Origin: Isoetes taiwanensis
Taxonomy: Eukaryota; Streptophyta; Lycopodiopsida; Isoetales; Isoetaceae
Direction: 5' to 3'
Assembly: GCA_021234155.1 (NCBI GenBank)
Contig: JAJEKV010000106.1
Location: 427,050-491,049 of the forward strand
Length of the DNA: 64,000 bases
Part shown: positions 1-10,399 of the stretch, piece after piece
Layout: each line of letters starts with the position of its first letter
Numbering within the stretch: the stretch's first letter is position 1
The notes under the pieces: model-generated
Databases searched by the model: none
What the model was told of the DNA's origin: nothing
Seen by the model: the letters and a program-made list of their open reading frames with translations, nothing else
Made by a program: the position numbers and the translations under genes

Positions 1-545
1 GCTCCTGCAAGACACAAAGTTCGCCATTTTCGACAATTTGTCGACTACGACCATTAAGGCGTCTTTGCCCCTTATGGTTCTAGGGAGCCCTGTAATGAAG
101 TCCATGCTGATTATCTCCCACTTGGAGTTTGGTACTGGCAATGGCTCTAATGCCCCTGGAATTCGTAGTTGCTCCGCTTTGGTCTGTTGACATAGCTGAC
201 ACTCGCGTATATACCTTGCTATCTGCTTCTTCATGCCTGGCCAATAGTAACTACTTCTTATCTTGAAGTAGGTTTTCGTGAAACCTGCGTGGCCGGCTAT
301 TGGACTGTTGTGGGTGTCATGGAGAATCAACCTTCTAACTCCAGATGATTCTGGCACACACAACTTATTCTTATGGTACAAGAGATTTCCTTCCTTCTTA
401 AAATGTTTGAAGGTTTCTCTCTCCTTGTCTGTTCTTGTCTCCTTAGAAAGGCTTGCCCATACTTCCTGAAAGTCCTTGTCCGTTGGTAACGTTTCTTCTA
501 TTTTCTTGCCAAACTCACTGGTGAGTGTTGATATGGCATTGCAAT
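1..545 (-). pseudogene. Ty3/gypsy integrase, partial and frame-broken
   Basis: The minus strand encodes the end of the HHCC zinc-binding region (CQLCQQ) followed by the start of the integrase core with SMDFITGLPRT, then GKDALMVVVDKLSKM. This is the canonical catalytic-core entry of gypsy integrases, with the first catalytic Asp in SMDF. The enzyme would insert element cDNA into the genome. The remaining catalytic residues lie outside the window. It follows directly after the RNase H segment, as expected for gypsy polyproteins. No long single frame is kept. Confidence 0.8.
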
Positions 546-960
546 GCACTCTTGTTGTTAAGGGATGTCTTGACAGAGCATCCGCGCAACCACATTGAGT
601 TTCCCCGGCTTGTACACAATCTCAAGTCGTACTCTTCCATGAACTCCATCCATCTTCTTTGCCTCAAATTCAATAATGGTTGGCGTGAAGATGTCCTGTA
701 GACTCTGTTGGTCGGTATCTAATTGGAACTTCCTTCCCAATAGATAGTGTCTCCAGATTTTTAGAGCTCTTACCACTGCCAATAGTTCCTGATCATGTGT
801 CGCGTAGCGAGTCTCTGCGTCGTTCATCTTCCGTGAATCGTATGCTACGACTCTTTCTTCTTGCATTAAGACTGCTCCCGTCGCAATCTTGCTAGCATCA
901 GTTGCAACTAGCTTGTCCTTCTCTGGATCCGCAATGTTAAGGCGGGGCGGTTGTTAAGGC
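546..960 (-). pseudogene. Ty3/gypsy RNase H domain
   Basis: The 102-residue reading frame at 866-558 contains VAYDSRKMNDAETRYATHDQ and ELLAVVRALKIWRHYLLG, followed by TDQQSL, the classical gypsy RNase H blocks. The third block usually reads TDHxSL, so the His is replaced by Gln here. The domain removes the RNA template during reverse transcription. Upstream sequence to about 960 holds the RT-RNase H connection in other frames. Confidence 0.8.
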
Positions 961-1860
961 TTCCTTCAACTTCTCAAATCTCGCTTTGAGCCTTCTTTTG
1001 CCAATGTGTCACCCGGTCTTTTATCTTTTTCGTCTTGGTGAGGTCCGTCAAAGGTGTTTGCTATCTTAGCAAAGTTCTTGACAAACTTTCTATAATATCC
1101 GCTAAGCCCCAAAAACTTCTCACCTCGTGTATGTTCTTTGGTGCCGCCATTCAATCACCGCTTGGATCTTTAAGGATCGGGTGGAGATGCCGTCTGATAT
1201 GATATGCCCCAAGTATTCCACTCTTTTGGTTCGCGAAATGACATTTCGACAATTTAAGATAAAGCTGGTGCCTCCTCGGACTTCGAAGTACCCTCCTCAA
1301 ATCTTTGAATATGCTCCTCCGTGGATTTGCTATACACCAAAATGTCATCAAAGAACACGATAACAAACGTGTCGAGGAATTCGAAAGATATCGTTCATGA
1401 GTCTCATGAGCGTTCTGAGCATTAGATAAGCGAATGGCATCACCGTGGAATTCATAGTGGCCATATCGTCGGAACGCCGTTTTGTGGATATCTTCCTCCT
1501 TAATTCTGATTTGATGATAGCGGACCTTAAGTCTATTTTGGAAGACCACGGCACCTTGTAGCTGATCCATCGGATCATGCGCTGCGGGTAAGGCATACTT
1601 GTTCTTGATGGTGTGTTTGTTTAATTGACGGTAGTCAATACACATTCTCAAGCTTCCATCCTTCTTCTTGACGAATAAGATGGGGGCTCCGAACGGAGAG
1701 ACACTAGGCCTTATGAACCTTAGGTCTAATAGCTCTTGCAATTGCTTCTTCAATTCTATACGGTGCCTTACTTGTGGGCTTGGTGCCTGGTTCGAGTGCA
1801 ATTTCGCACTCCACTCCTCTATATGGCGGAAGCTCCTTGATTTCATCGGGGAACAAGTCA
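961..1860 (-). pseudogene. Ty3/gypsy reverse transcriptase, frame-broken
   Basis: The frame from 1861 shows [20 protein letters not shown] and [21 protein letters not shown], the fingers and palm entry of gypsy RTs. The catalytic loop is seen near 1335-1375 as FFDDILVYS, where most relatives read YLDDILVYS. The region is split over at least three frames, so frameshifts have accumulated. It makes element cDNA from the genomic RNA in Gag particles. Confidence 0.85.
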
Positions 1861-2546
1861 TGGAACTCCTTTATTAGCTTGGCTACCTGCTTGGGTAGCT
1901 TGCTTACTGATTTATCTTCTTTATCCTCTGGCGCTTCTTCTTCGGCAAGTTCTAATTTGAAGATGTATGCAACTTGCTGCCTTTTCATGCATCTAAGTAA
2001 CTTCTTACTCGACATGCATTGCATTATAGGTGTTACTTCCTTACCTGTGATCTCTATAATCTTCCCGTTGGACGCCGTGAGCTTCACCTTCCGCTCTCCA
2101 CAATCTATTATTGCTTTTGCCGGGTTGAGGTATTCCATACCTATGATGAGGTCATATTTTCCGATGTTCATGATCTCTTCCCCCATTCCAATGTTGATGC
2201 CGGGTAAGTCTATATTGAAATTCACCCTCTTGCCCGCAGTGTGCCTAATGGCTCCGCTAGCTAACACTACTGGCCTGGGCTTGGACTTTACTGCTTTTAA
2301 CTTTAGCATTTCGGCCATCCTTGGTGATGCAAAATTGTGGGAACTGCCACAGTCTATGAGGACTATGAAAGATTTGGCGGCTATCTTACCAATTGTGGAT
2401 ATTACTTGGTACTGGCTCTCTGCACTTTCTGTATCTATGGCGGCAAAGATATGACACTCACCATGGATAAAGTCGCGTCCTTCGTCCTTCTCTTCTTCTG
2501 GCGGGGTCTCCCAACCTCCCATCTCCGCAAGTGCTGCATTCATCAC
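1861..2546 (-). CDS. Ty3/gypsy aspartic protease and N-terminal RT region
   Basis: A 280-residue open frame (2546-1704) contains the retropepsin active-site block [16 protein letters not shown], with DCG in place of the common D[ST]G, and the second block [18 protein letters not shown]. It continues into the start of RT ([17 protein letters not shown]). The protease would cleave Gag-Pol. The frame overlaps the end of the gag frame, which is consistent with a Gag-Pol frameshift or simply with decay. The DCG variant recurs in other plant chromoviral proteases and need not be inactivating. Confidence 0.8.
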
Positions 2547-3806
2547 GGCAGTTGTGTGTTCTATGCCCCGGCTGGAAGCACCGGAAGCACAACTGCTTTT
2601 CTATGCATTCTTGCCACTTTTCTTTCGGAATGGAGTTGAGGAACTGCTTGACTGTCTTTGAGTAGTTTGAGCCTCCCCCTTGTCCTTTGTCTTTGAAGCT
2701 GACGTGCTTTTTCTCTGGCTGTTTCCATTGATTTCCCGAGTATGGCGTTTTGGCAGGTGACGGACTGGTTGCTCTTGGGCTATGGCCTCCATACTCTTTT
2801 CCTTTGTCATACCACTGTTTTGGTTCACTATTCTGGGGTCCCGATCCTTGTAAGCTTATGGCCTTTGCTTCGGCCTCCGATACTGAGCGCGGGTTCAGGG
2901 CCCTGACTAATTTCCGTAGATCCTCATTCAGGCCCTCCACATAGCCTTCCACCGCTCTTCTCTCACCGAGTTTCGGCACATAAAGCTTTAACCTCATGAA
3001 CTCCTCCGTATATTTCTGTACGGATTTATTCCCCTGTTGCAACCTGTGGAATGCTTGCATCTGATGGCACTTGTGCTCTCTCGGCACATAGTGTTGTTTG
3101 AAGGCCTTCGCGAACTTTGTGAACCTGCACTTGTCTCTGCTCATCCCATGGGCTTTGGCATAGCCCCTCCACCATTTGAATGCGGGCTGCCCCTTTCAGG
3201 TTAGCGGTGGCTACTCTGCCCTTATCCTTATCCTTCATACCGTAAACATTTCCATATTCGCTCATCTCGTCTAGCCATGCTTCGGCTTCCATCCCTGATC
3301 TGTTTTTGCCAGAAAACTGTTCCAGCTTGCGGGCTTTCCAAACATTACTCAAGGCCGAGTCGACCTTTTTCTGGTAGTCAAATTGGCTTGGCTGTCTTAC
3401 CCTTATTCTTTCTTCCCTTGGTGGTCCTTTTCTTTCTTTTTTCGGACTTCGTAGAGCTGGAGTCCGGAGCCTGTCAAGAACTGGAGCTAGAAGATGCAAT
3501 GCGGCTCCTCTTTCTTTCTTTTCCCTTGTGTTGAGAGCGGGCCTCACGGGGCTTGCGTTCGGTCAGTCCTTTGTTATTTCCCCTGTAGGCCAATATGGCT
3601 TTTATTTCTTTGCAGATCGACCTCATCTGCGAGATTTCTTCCTCTGGCGTCGGTCGGTCGTAGTACTCTTGAGCATTCGAGGCTGGAATTGTTCCGTGGT
3701 GTGTCTACGATAAGCTTGGGCTTGGAATTCAAATTCGACATTCCTGGCTGTTCTAGCTGCACATATTGCATTGGCACCATTTATCATGAGTTCTTTTGTT
3801 GGTTGC
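2458..3806 (-). pseudogene. Ty3/gypsy gag with CCHC zinc knuckle, frame-broken
   Basis: Gag is recovered in three pieces. An N-terminal stretch starts at an ATG near 3806 (MQPTKELMINGANAICAA). A middle frame (3547-3026) contains KLEQFSGKNRSGMEAEAWLDEM. A C-terminal frame (3144-2458) contains FAKAFKQHYVPREHKCHQM, SVQKYTEEFMRLKLYVPKL and the nucleic-acid-binding knuckle CFRCFQPGHRTHNC. These are the retrotransposon gag (PF03732-like) core and nucleocapsid knuckle. It lies directly downstream of the H2B-like gene on the same strand. At least two frameshifts separate the pieces. Confidence 0.8.
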
Positions 3807-3948
3807 ATTAAGAGTTTGAATGATATGATTGTTAAGGCAAAGATATCAAAAAGACATTTAAAATGCAATTTAAAAGATCTTATATTTTTATCAATATATA
3901 TCCGATATATTAACTTAATACAATAGTCATGATTCCCGTTACATTGAT
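3807..3948. other. AT-rich spacer between H2B-like stop and gag start
   Basis: About 140 bp of AT-rich sequence contains ATATATCC/GATATATT runs and no LTR, primer-binding site or ORF. It may hold a promoter or reinitiation region for gag, but nothing proves this. Its shortness is the main evidence that the H2B-like gene and gag-pol are one element. Confidence 0.5.
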
Positions 3949-5472
3949 TTACTGATGGGATGGGTGATCCTCAAGGAATTTCTTCACTTGGGTTGTACCC
4001 ACTGTACGTCCCAAGTTCCGGAGTATATCCCTCGATGATCCCCCTCGGATAGCTAAGGCTAGCTCTTCCACCCGTTTATCGGAGGTATGAGCTGCTGTTA
4101 CTGCCAACCTACCTTGTCGAAGGTGGGGTACCGCGAAGTCGAAAATGCTCAAGGCCGTTCTCTGCTTCACCAAAATTACATGGTCGACTTTTTCTGATAG
4201 CCGTGCGTGCATGCCAAAACCCGAAAGTGCTATCAGCATCTGCACGGCTTCCTCTCCACGTGGGCTGAAAAGCTTATGAAATACTATTATTCTACCGTCT
4301 GTTAGGAGCGGGAGATAGTATTTAAGTGCTGCTCCGGGGCGAGAGTCCCCCCGTACTCCTGAGGTAGACCTGTGCCTTGATGCATACTGATCGACCGGTA
4401 CTTGAACTAATTCTTCGTAATCATGGAAGAGCGTTCGTACACTTGTCAAGTTCGTGGCTCTCCCTAGGAACGTTGGTAATGGTTCTTGTGAAGAAGATTC
4501 TGCTTGAAGTGCTCTTGTTGTCTTCCCCCTTATTCCCATCCGCTCTTGGAGTGCCACAAACTCCTCCTCTGTAGGGAGTTGTTCTTCCGTCATCATGCCT
4601 CTGATAGTGCTATAGGCTTCTATATCTGACATGGTGTGTCCTGTGTATGTGGCTGCTTCCCTTACTTGCACTGGAAAGTCATCTGTTTCTTGGTCGATGA
4701 AATCCTCTAAGTCCAGCTGCTGCCGTAGAAGGTGGAGGAGTTCGTCGACGCGATAGCCTCTGTCCCTGCATTCGGGAAGGTTTTTAATATCGTTTAGGAA
4801 CAAATATTCCTGCCAATCGATTATGATCGGTGCTAGACTTGTTATTCCCAGCCCGATTGGTTGTGCTATCCTCGGTGTGTCCTGTCAGCTTCGAAATGGC
4901 TAACATCTTGTTCTGCTTCACGGCGTTCTTCCTCTGGGTCCACTTCCATTTCATCTTCGCTTTCCTCTTCTGAGTCCTCACTTTCTTCGGATGATTTCGC
5001 TATGGACTGCTCGTACTCAAGCAGTAGTTGTTCGTCTGCTGCTGAGTCCAAGGGTGTGATCTCTAGTGGCTGGATTGATGGTTCACCTACCACGGTTTGG
5101 GCCCTATAGAATAAATATAGTGCTAAGGCTGTGTTTGTAAGAGAAAAATCTCTTTCTGTTACTGCTCAGGGTCATGTAGTTGGGTAGGCGCTCGGTTCTA
5201 TTCTGCAGCAATTTCGCAATGTTGGGTATATGACTAAGGGCTGTTTGCAATACAGTCTTCGGTACAAAGTACCCTATGCATGGGGGTATTTCTTGCAAGC
5301 TAGGAGCTACTTTCTCTTGGAATTCTTGCAGGACTTGTTGGTAGAATGGGTTTGAATTCAGGGTTGCCGTTAAGTCAAATTCTTTCTGGAAAATTTGGAA
5401 TACTAGGTTAACATCTACCTGAGCAATGTGGGGAGAGGCGCTGTACCAGCTGATGAAGGATGCGGTAGCCAT
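3949..5472 (-). pseudogene. Divergent histone H2B-like gene carried by the gypsy element (two frame breaks)
   Basis: The product is read in three pieces: 5472 to about 5165 (starts MATASFISWYSA), about 5165-4880 (acidic, SSEESEDSEEESEDEMEVD) and about 4880-3949. The last 285 residues end in a histone-fold-like region. It matches H2B by eye: VFHKLFSPRGEEA aligns with H2B VLKQVHPDTGISS; KQRT aligns with KRST before helix 3; and AVPHLRQGRLAVTAAHTSDK aligns with [20 protein letters not shown], keeping the L-x2-G-x-L-A-x2-A spacing of the H2B C-terminal helix. About 38 residues follow that canonical H2B lacks. It is far longer than H2B (about 130-150 aa). The N-terminal ~120 residues resemble no family I recognise. 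A minimal intron at the first break would be 34 nt, too short for a plant intron, so I read both breaks as indels. Assignment to H2B rather than another histone fold is probable, not certain. Confidence 0.62.
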
Positions 5473-5520
5473 GAGGAGAAGCGTGCTGTCGATATCAAAT
5501 GGAACTGGAAGCGCGTAAGG

Positions 5521-5597
5521 AGGCTGGAAGATCGCCTTGGGCGCAGGAGCAACTTTGTAGGTGTGGTTTAGGGGTTATGAGGGTATTTATAGGGATC
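5521..5597 (-). promoter_or_regulatory. Putative core promoter and 5' UTR motif of the H2B-like gene
   Basis: On the minus strand CCCTATAAATACCC (5594-5581) is a TATA box about 115 bp before the start codon at 5472. AGGCGATCTTCCAGCC (about 5537-5522) lies in the presumed 5' UTR. The same pair, TATAAAT then AGGCGATCTTC, occurs before the H3-like gene at 36905 and 36972. A CCCTAAAA...TTTTAGGG stretch precedes both TATA boxes. This is a homologous promoter, inferred from sequence only. Confidence 0.6.
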
Positions 5598-5771
5598 TTG
5601 TACCCTAAAAGTTTTAGGGTTTCTAAAACTTTTGGCATTTTGAGATGAAGTTTGATGTTCCTAGGTTAATTTGGAGCTAGAAATGGATTCTATACAATTT
5701 TAAGGTTCTAATGCAGCAAATTTTGGCCGATTTGGATATGTCTAGCACAAGTTATGGACCTTGAAAGGTCG

Positions 5772-5843
5772 GACCCCTCTAAGCGTGCGCGAGAGTATAG
5801 TTAGGTTGGGACCTAAGTGGCCTCTGGTGCACCCTTGGAGGTG
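5772..5843. repeat. Histone-element palindrome (H2B locus, proximal)
   Basis: An imperfect ~72-bp inverted repeat. The arm ACCCCTCTAAGCGTGCGCGAGAG pairs with CTCTGGTGCACCCTTGGAGGTGT, and the centre has TTAGGTTGGGACCTAA. It belongs to the same family as the palindromes before the H3-like gene (35756, 35970, 36182). Confidence 0.75.
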
Positions 5844-5949
5844 TTGGTCTTTTTATGTCTAATGGAAGTTTAAAGACGTGAATTCCTACTTATTTTGTTC
5901 TGAACTGCAAGTTTCTTTGCTTAGTTACTTCATTTGGAGCAGGTAAGTG

Positions 5950-6030
5950 GCTGATCAAGGGTCCAGTTGGCTGGATCCCTCTAAGCATGCGCGAGGAGGG
6001 CATCTGAATCCCCGCTGCCAGGGATGATGA
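5950..6030. repeat. Histone-element palindrome, degraded copy (H2B locus, distal)
   Basis: ATCCCTCTAAGCATGCGCGAG (from about 5975) is one arm of the same palindrome family, about 200 bp from the copy at 5772. The partner arm is hardly recognisable (CCCGCTGCCAGGGAT). The spacing equals that seen at the other histone loci. Confidence 0.55.
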
Positions 6031-6463
6031 GGCCTCTAGGTCTGGAGGTCTGTATTGTCTGGGCATCCTATCTCATGACCAAGAACGTCGATCCTTGCCA
6101 TTGGGTTGCCACGCCTGATATGCTGACCATGTGAAATTGTTGTCGTGAAAGCTTTAGGGTTGGCCAGGGTAATCTCATTGCACCATTGATTCGTGCAGGA
6201 GAATTAAATGTCAAAAAAATAGTGACCTTTGATGTGGGAGATTTTGTGGAATCTCCCATGACCGAAAGGTCCAAAATTAATAAGAGGGAAATGAACAATG
6301 AAGAAAGCGATACGGGTAAGAGGTATGTAATAAGCAATCATAACTTAGGCAGGAACATGTACTATAATAATAATTTAGTCTACAAATATATATCCTTGCT
6401 TGCAATGCATTTGGTAGGATAGTCTCAACCGCGATGCCCCATTTTTGAAACCATTTAAGAAAG

Positions 6464-7008
6464 TCAGTATCCCTTGCTCTCACTGTGCTTCACGGCAGCA
6501 TGCGGTAGAGCTTGGTCATCCAAAGCCCTCAGTTTCCACACATATACGACTGTCTGGCATAGGACTTCGCCCTCTAATGGCATCAGACCTGTCTCTGCAA
6601 GCAGCATAGCATAAGGCATATGTACCTTTACTCCCATTTCAGCAAGTAAGAATTTCTTTTGGACTCTTTCTACTTTCTTCCATCTATCCAATGATAAACT
6701 TGGCCTCCATATCGCACATCCATACAAGACTGCCTGTTGAACCAAGGAAGAGAACAGTCTTTTCTTTAACCCAAAATCCACAATGCACTGTCGCTGCATT
6801 GGAAACAAGGCTTTCAGCCCCCCATCAACTCTTTGATCTACTGCCTTATTCCATCTGTATGATTGATCTACTAGCAAACCTAGATATTTATAGGTAGATA
6901 TTATATCCATTTTTTCCCCTTTATAATAGAAAGCATATCTGGGTGCTAAATATCACAATTTTAGTTTTGGATAGATTGATGCTCATGTCCGTCGACTCAC
7001 AGAAAGCT
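6464..7008 (-). pseudogene. LINE RT C-terminal region
   Basis: The 148-residue frame (6910-6464) reads YKYLGLLVDQSYRWNKAVDQ and AVLYGCAIWRPSLSLDRWKK, then LAEMGVKVHMPYAMLLAETG. It aligns with the C-terminal RT-associated region of the LINE at 28.5-29.4 kb (YKYLGIEVSGNY, VVLYGCPVWGPGL, PYCIMLAEAGLLPLE). It is truncated relative to that copy and lacks the zinc-knuckle end. Confidence 0.8.
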
Positions 7009-7013
7009 GCCAG

Positions 7014-7235
7014 TAAAATAGACACTTGACGTGGCACGCTATCTCACCACCCAACCACGAGCCCTCAGCCAAGACACAGCTGCCCCAGAGCTCTCTCCCG
7101 AGCAACTATATAGCATGCACGCCCCTTTGGTCCCTCTTTGGACCAAAGCCTCCTTTGGACAAAAGCCCAAAGGTCCAAAGGCCCACATGGCCCAAAAAGG
7201 CCTAAAGCCTTTTGCCACGTCCTTGGCATATATCA
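7014..7235 (-). repeat. 3' LTR of the 5.0-kb gypsy element
   Basis: Minus-strand LTR starting TGATATATGCC and ending CTATTTTA. It shares nearly the whole sequence of 11821-12042, including an internal repeat built on GGTCCCTCTTTGGACC / CCTTTGGACAAAAGCCC. Confidence 0.9.
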
Positions 7236-8043
7236 TTCCCTCCCTCTTGACATTTCAACAGTCCTCTGCTGCAAAAGGGTGTTTAAATACCTTTAGCCAT
7301 CCGAGCATAGTCCTTCCTTGGCCCTCGCTTAGGCCGGCTAGTAGAAGCATGTCCTTGGACTTCTTGTCTCTCGACTTCGTTGCTTTCCGATCTTTATACT
7401 CCCTAAGAATATCCGGATAAGCTTCTAAAACTTTGCCACGCACCCATGAAGCATCCTCCAAATGTTTGTGAGCAAACTTTACCAAATAATGTCTTGAACC
7501 ACTAGTGGATTTTGTCTTCCAAAATTGTTTTCCGATTCTAGAACTTTGGAAATACCAATCAATTCTGGCTTACTTAACCTCTCAACTGGAGGTAAGTCTT
7601 TACCTTGATAAGCTTTTAGGAATTATACATTCACTATATCATACATTTTCTAACATTGAGGCAATCATAATTGATATGCACTCTCATTGACCACTTATAA
7701 CTTGAAATGATCCATGGAAATGGGGTGCCAACTTAAGATCCTTCTTGGGCGCATCTTTCTTAAAGTGGCCTTTATGGATCCTCATCCATACTCAATCTCC
7801 TTCCTTAAAAAAAAACCATTGGTTGCCACAACTTAGATGATTTATTTGCAAAAGACGCCTAAGCATCTCGAATACGAGCCTGAAGCAAGTCTATGAGATC
7901 CTTATGCTCAATAAGCAAATCATCAGCAGCTGGAACATCCACACACACTCGAAAGAGTGGCTCCTGTACAGGCTGACCATAGACTGCCTAAAAAGGGGTC
8001 ATCTTTATAGTAGACTGATAAGTGTTGTTGTATACAAATCTAG

Positions 8044-8247
8044 TTATAGGTAATTATCCTTGCCACGTTCTTGATGTTCATTGACAAAGCCTCTTAAGAT
8101 GGAACAAGTAACTTTGTTCACCACCTCAAGTTGTCCATCATTTTCTTGGGGAAATGCAGTGTCAGTTCCCAATTGCATAAATAATGCCTTGCAGAATTTA
8201 CTTGTATCCTTAGGCAACACACATAGCCTAAATATCTCAAGGAACAC
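8044..8247 (-). pseudogene. Gypsy integrase remnant, 3' part of pol
   Basis: Frame fragments here contain CRILRGFVNEHQERG-like and SKFCKALFMQLGTDTAF-like stretches. These recall the gypsy integrase core segment that reads FWKELFKLLGTKL in relatives. Position between the HHCC region (8590-9102) and the 3' LTR supports this. It is too decayed to define catalytic residues. Confidence 0.45.
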
Positions 8248-8589
8248 CAGGAGGTTACTTGTTCGCTTTCTTTATCTGTTGGCAAGTGACAATATGTAGC
8301 AAAATAACAGGGGGTTTCAGGGGGATTTGATATGGATGTAAAAATAACAATTCCTGAAACCATAGACTATATATCCCTAAAACAATTGAATAGGTTGTTA
8401 TAAAAAAAAATAGAGAATCAAGATAAAAAAAATCATATTAGCTCACTGTGTACATTAGTTAAAATAGTCTTATTAGGACATTAGAGGTTCGAACCCCCGT
8501 ATTTCATATTCTAAAATCTTGGGCAAAGCCGTATAGAGGTTCGATATTCCCTTAAAACCTTAGGCGAAATCGTATTTCATATTTCAAAA

Positions 8590-9102
8590 TCATAGGCGCC
8601 TCCAATCATAAATGACTATAAGCGAAACGAGTGGTGCCAAGAGGCCCCAACATACGATCTGGGTCATAGGATCGACGAATCCGACGACGGTGATAGTCCA
8701 GGGTGCACCTTGTTTAGAATATGTAGCAAAATAACGAATATGAATCAAAACATCTCTCTGCAATCCAGGCCAAATAAAGTATGGTTCAAGCTTTGCCAAA
8801 GCCGCCCCCATGCCACGATGACCCACAGTAGATGCATCATGGACATTTCTAAGAATAAGTGATCTAAAGTCACGAACAATGCATAGCTTTGGACCTTTAT
8901 ATAAGAACCCATTAATGATCTTATATCCATATACATTGCCACTTTGAGCCAATAACCAAATACCCTTATAATCATGGTCAGTGGCATACAACGACTTCAT
9001 CTCCTCCAAATGGTTGGATTGTGCTATAGAAAGAGAACAAACTGCATAACGCCTACTTAAAGCATCCGCCACAACATTCTCTTTACCAGGACGATAGTCC
9101 AC
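8590..9102 (-). pseudogene. Gypsy RNase H end and integrase zinc-binding region
   Basis: The frame starts DYRPGKENVVADALSRRY, the canonical end of gypsy RNase H. It goes on through RSLILRNVHDASTVGHRG and LEPYFIWPGLQRDV, the H-H part of the integrase HHCC domain. The two Cys that should follow are degraded. Confidence 0.85.
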
Positions 9103-9150
9103 TAAGAAATCATATTGCTTTATAAAAGCAACTTATTTCAATTGCCTTTC

Positions 9151-9456
9151 TTATAATGTTTTCTGCGAAATAATGTGCCTAATGCTTTGGTGGTCAGTCA
9201 AAATATGACCCGTCGACCCTAAAAGATAGTGTCGCCACACTTTCAAAGCATGAATGACATCTAGAAATTCTTTATCATAAACACTATATCTACTTTCCGT
9301 ATCAAAAAAAAAAAACTTTCGACTTTCATAAGCAATAGGATGACCATCCTGCATCAAAACTGCACTCAAAGCCATACCACTTGCATCAACACATAACAAG
9401 TAAGGTCGACCAAACTTTGACAAACGCAGAAAGCACAGGAAGATTAACCATGGCAT
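9151..9456 (-). pseudogene. Gypsy RNase H domain
   Basis: YLLCVDASGMALSAVLMQDG gives the first RNase H block with its catalytic Asp. AYESRKFFFFDTESRYSVYDKE and LDVIHALKVWRHYLLGSTG follow, then LTDHQSIRHI. An A9 run (about 9307) encodes the phenylalanine stretch and may mark an indel. Confidence 0.85.
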
Positions 9457-10389
9457 CCTTTAAAACTTGGAAAGCGAAGTGATGGTTATGATTCTATTGG
9501 AAAGGAACATCTTTTCGTAGCAACAAATATAGATCTGAAGCTAAGCGAGCAAAATTATGTACAAACTTCCTATAATAAGCGCATAAGCCCAAAAGGAGCG
9601 AAATCGACTTAAGAATCTTGGCCAATCCACAATTGCTTGTACCTTACGCCAATCACTTTAGGGTCAAAGCATGGAGGTGGGGGACACCACAATCTTAGGG
9701 GGTGCTTTTAGGGCTATTTTCTTTGTATCTTTAAAAAATTTTTTCTTTTATTTTTTTGATATTTTTCCACGGGGATCCACTTTAAGACAAATCGCTTCAG
9801 TTATGCAAACAATATGATTTCCAAATACTCAATTTCCGATTGGAAAATGATACTTTGCTTAGGATTAAGAATAATAGACTCCTCTCTTAACTGATGGAAA
9901 ACCTCTCGCAAATGCAAGTAATGGTCTTCTTCAGACTTACTAAATCAATATGTCATTAAAGAAGATGACAATATAAGCCCCATGCATATCCTCAAATATA
10001 CGCCCCATTAGTCTCGCAAAAGAAACTGGCACATTTGTAAGTCCAAACGGCATGACTAAAAACTCATAACGTCCAAACGTTGTCTGAAACACAGTCTTAT
10101 GCACATCTTTGGGTGCAAGTGGAAGTTGTCAACATCCGGACTTAAGATGAAGACGACTATAAACTTTGGAGCCTTGGAACTTTGGCGCCAAGAACCATCT
10201 TTTTTTCTTGACCAACAAGACAAGAGCACCAAAAGGTGAAAAACTATAGCGGATCAATCCAATTTGAATGAACTCACCAAGTTGGCTTGAATCTTTGTTT
10301 GTTGGCCATGCATTCTCAAGAAGGAGCTTGATTAGGCAATTCTTTTCGGAAGAAGACAAAATATTGCAAAAAGGCAGTTTGACACTCAT
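9457..10389 (-). pseudogene. Gypsy reverse transcriptase, heavily frame-broken
   Basis: The frame at 10389-10129 contains IQIGLIRYSFSPFGALVLLV, the RT entry motif (I[RQ]xSxSPFGAPVLLVKKK). Lower-coordinate minus-strand sequence in other frames encodes the later RT blocks around 9950-10110 (VFGRL and FANVPVSFARLM-like stretches). No intact catalytic loop can be read. Confidence 0.75.
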
Positions 10390-10399
10390 TCAATGGAGT

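Larger units (their letters stand above)
1..6040 (-). mobile_element. Ty3/gypsy retrotransposon carrying an H2B-like gene upstream of gag-pol (3' end beyond window)
   Basis: Read on the minus strand the order is palindromic leader (about 6040-5600), H2B-like gene (5472-3949), gag (about 3806-2458), protease, reverse transcriptase, RNase H and integrase, which runs off the window at base 1. The PR-RT-RH-INT order is that of Ty3/gypsy. The gap between the histone-like stop and the gag start is about 140 bp of AT-rich sequence and contains no LTR or primer-binding site, so the two belong to one transcription unit or element rather than to neighbours. The 5' LTR is not visible: a LINE 3' end occupies the position where it should lie (about 6365). 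All pol ORFs carry frameshifts, so this copy is probably inactive. Confidence 0.75.

Noticed and set aside
3949-4803. H2A rather than H2B for the histone fold (ALAIRGG resembles H2A QLAVRND)
   Set aside because: The H2A match needs several gaps and lies after the fold, whereas the H2B alignment covers helix 1 to the C-terminal helix and is supported by KRST in the second copy.
5130-5165. Intron explanation for the first frame break in the H2B-like gene
   Set aside because: The only in-phase GT...AG pair gives a 34-nt intron, too short for plants; a single-base indel is simpler.
8485-8500. GAGGTTCGAACCCCC resembles a tRNA T-arm / B box
   Set aside because: No matching acceptor, D or anticodon stems around it, so no tRNA gene is called.
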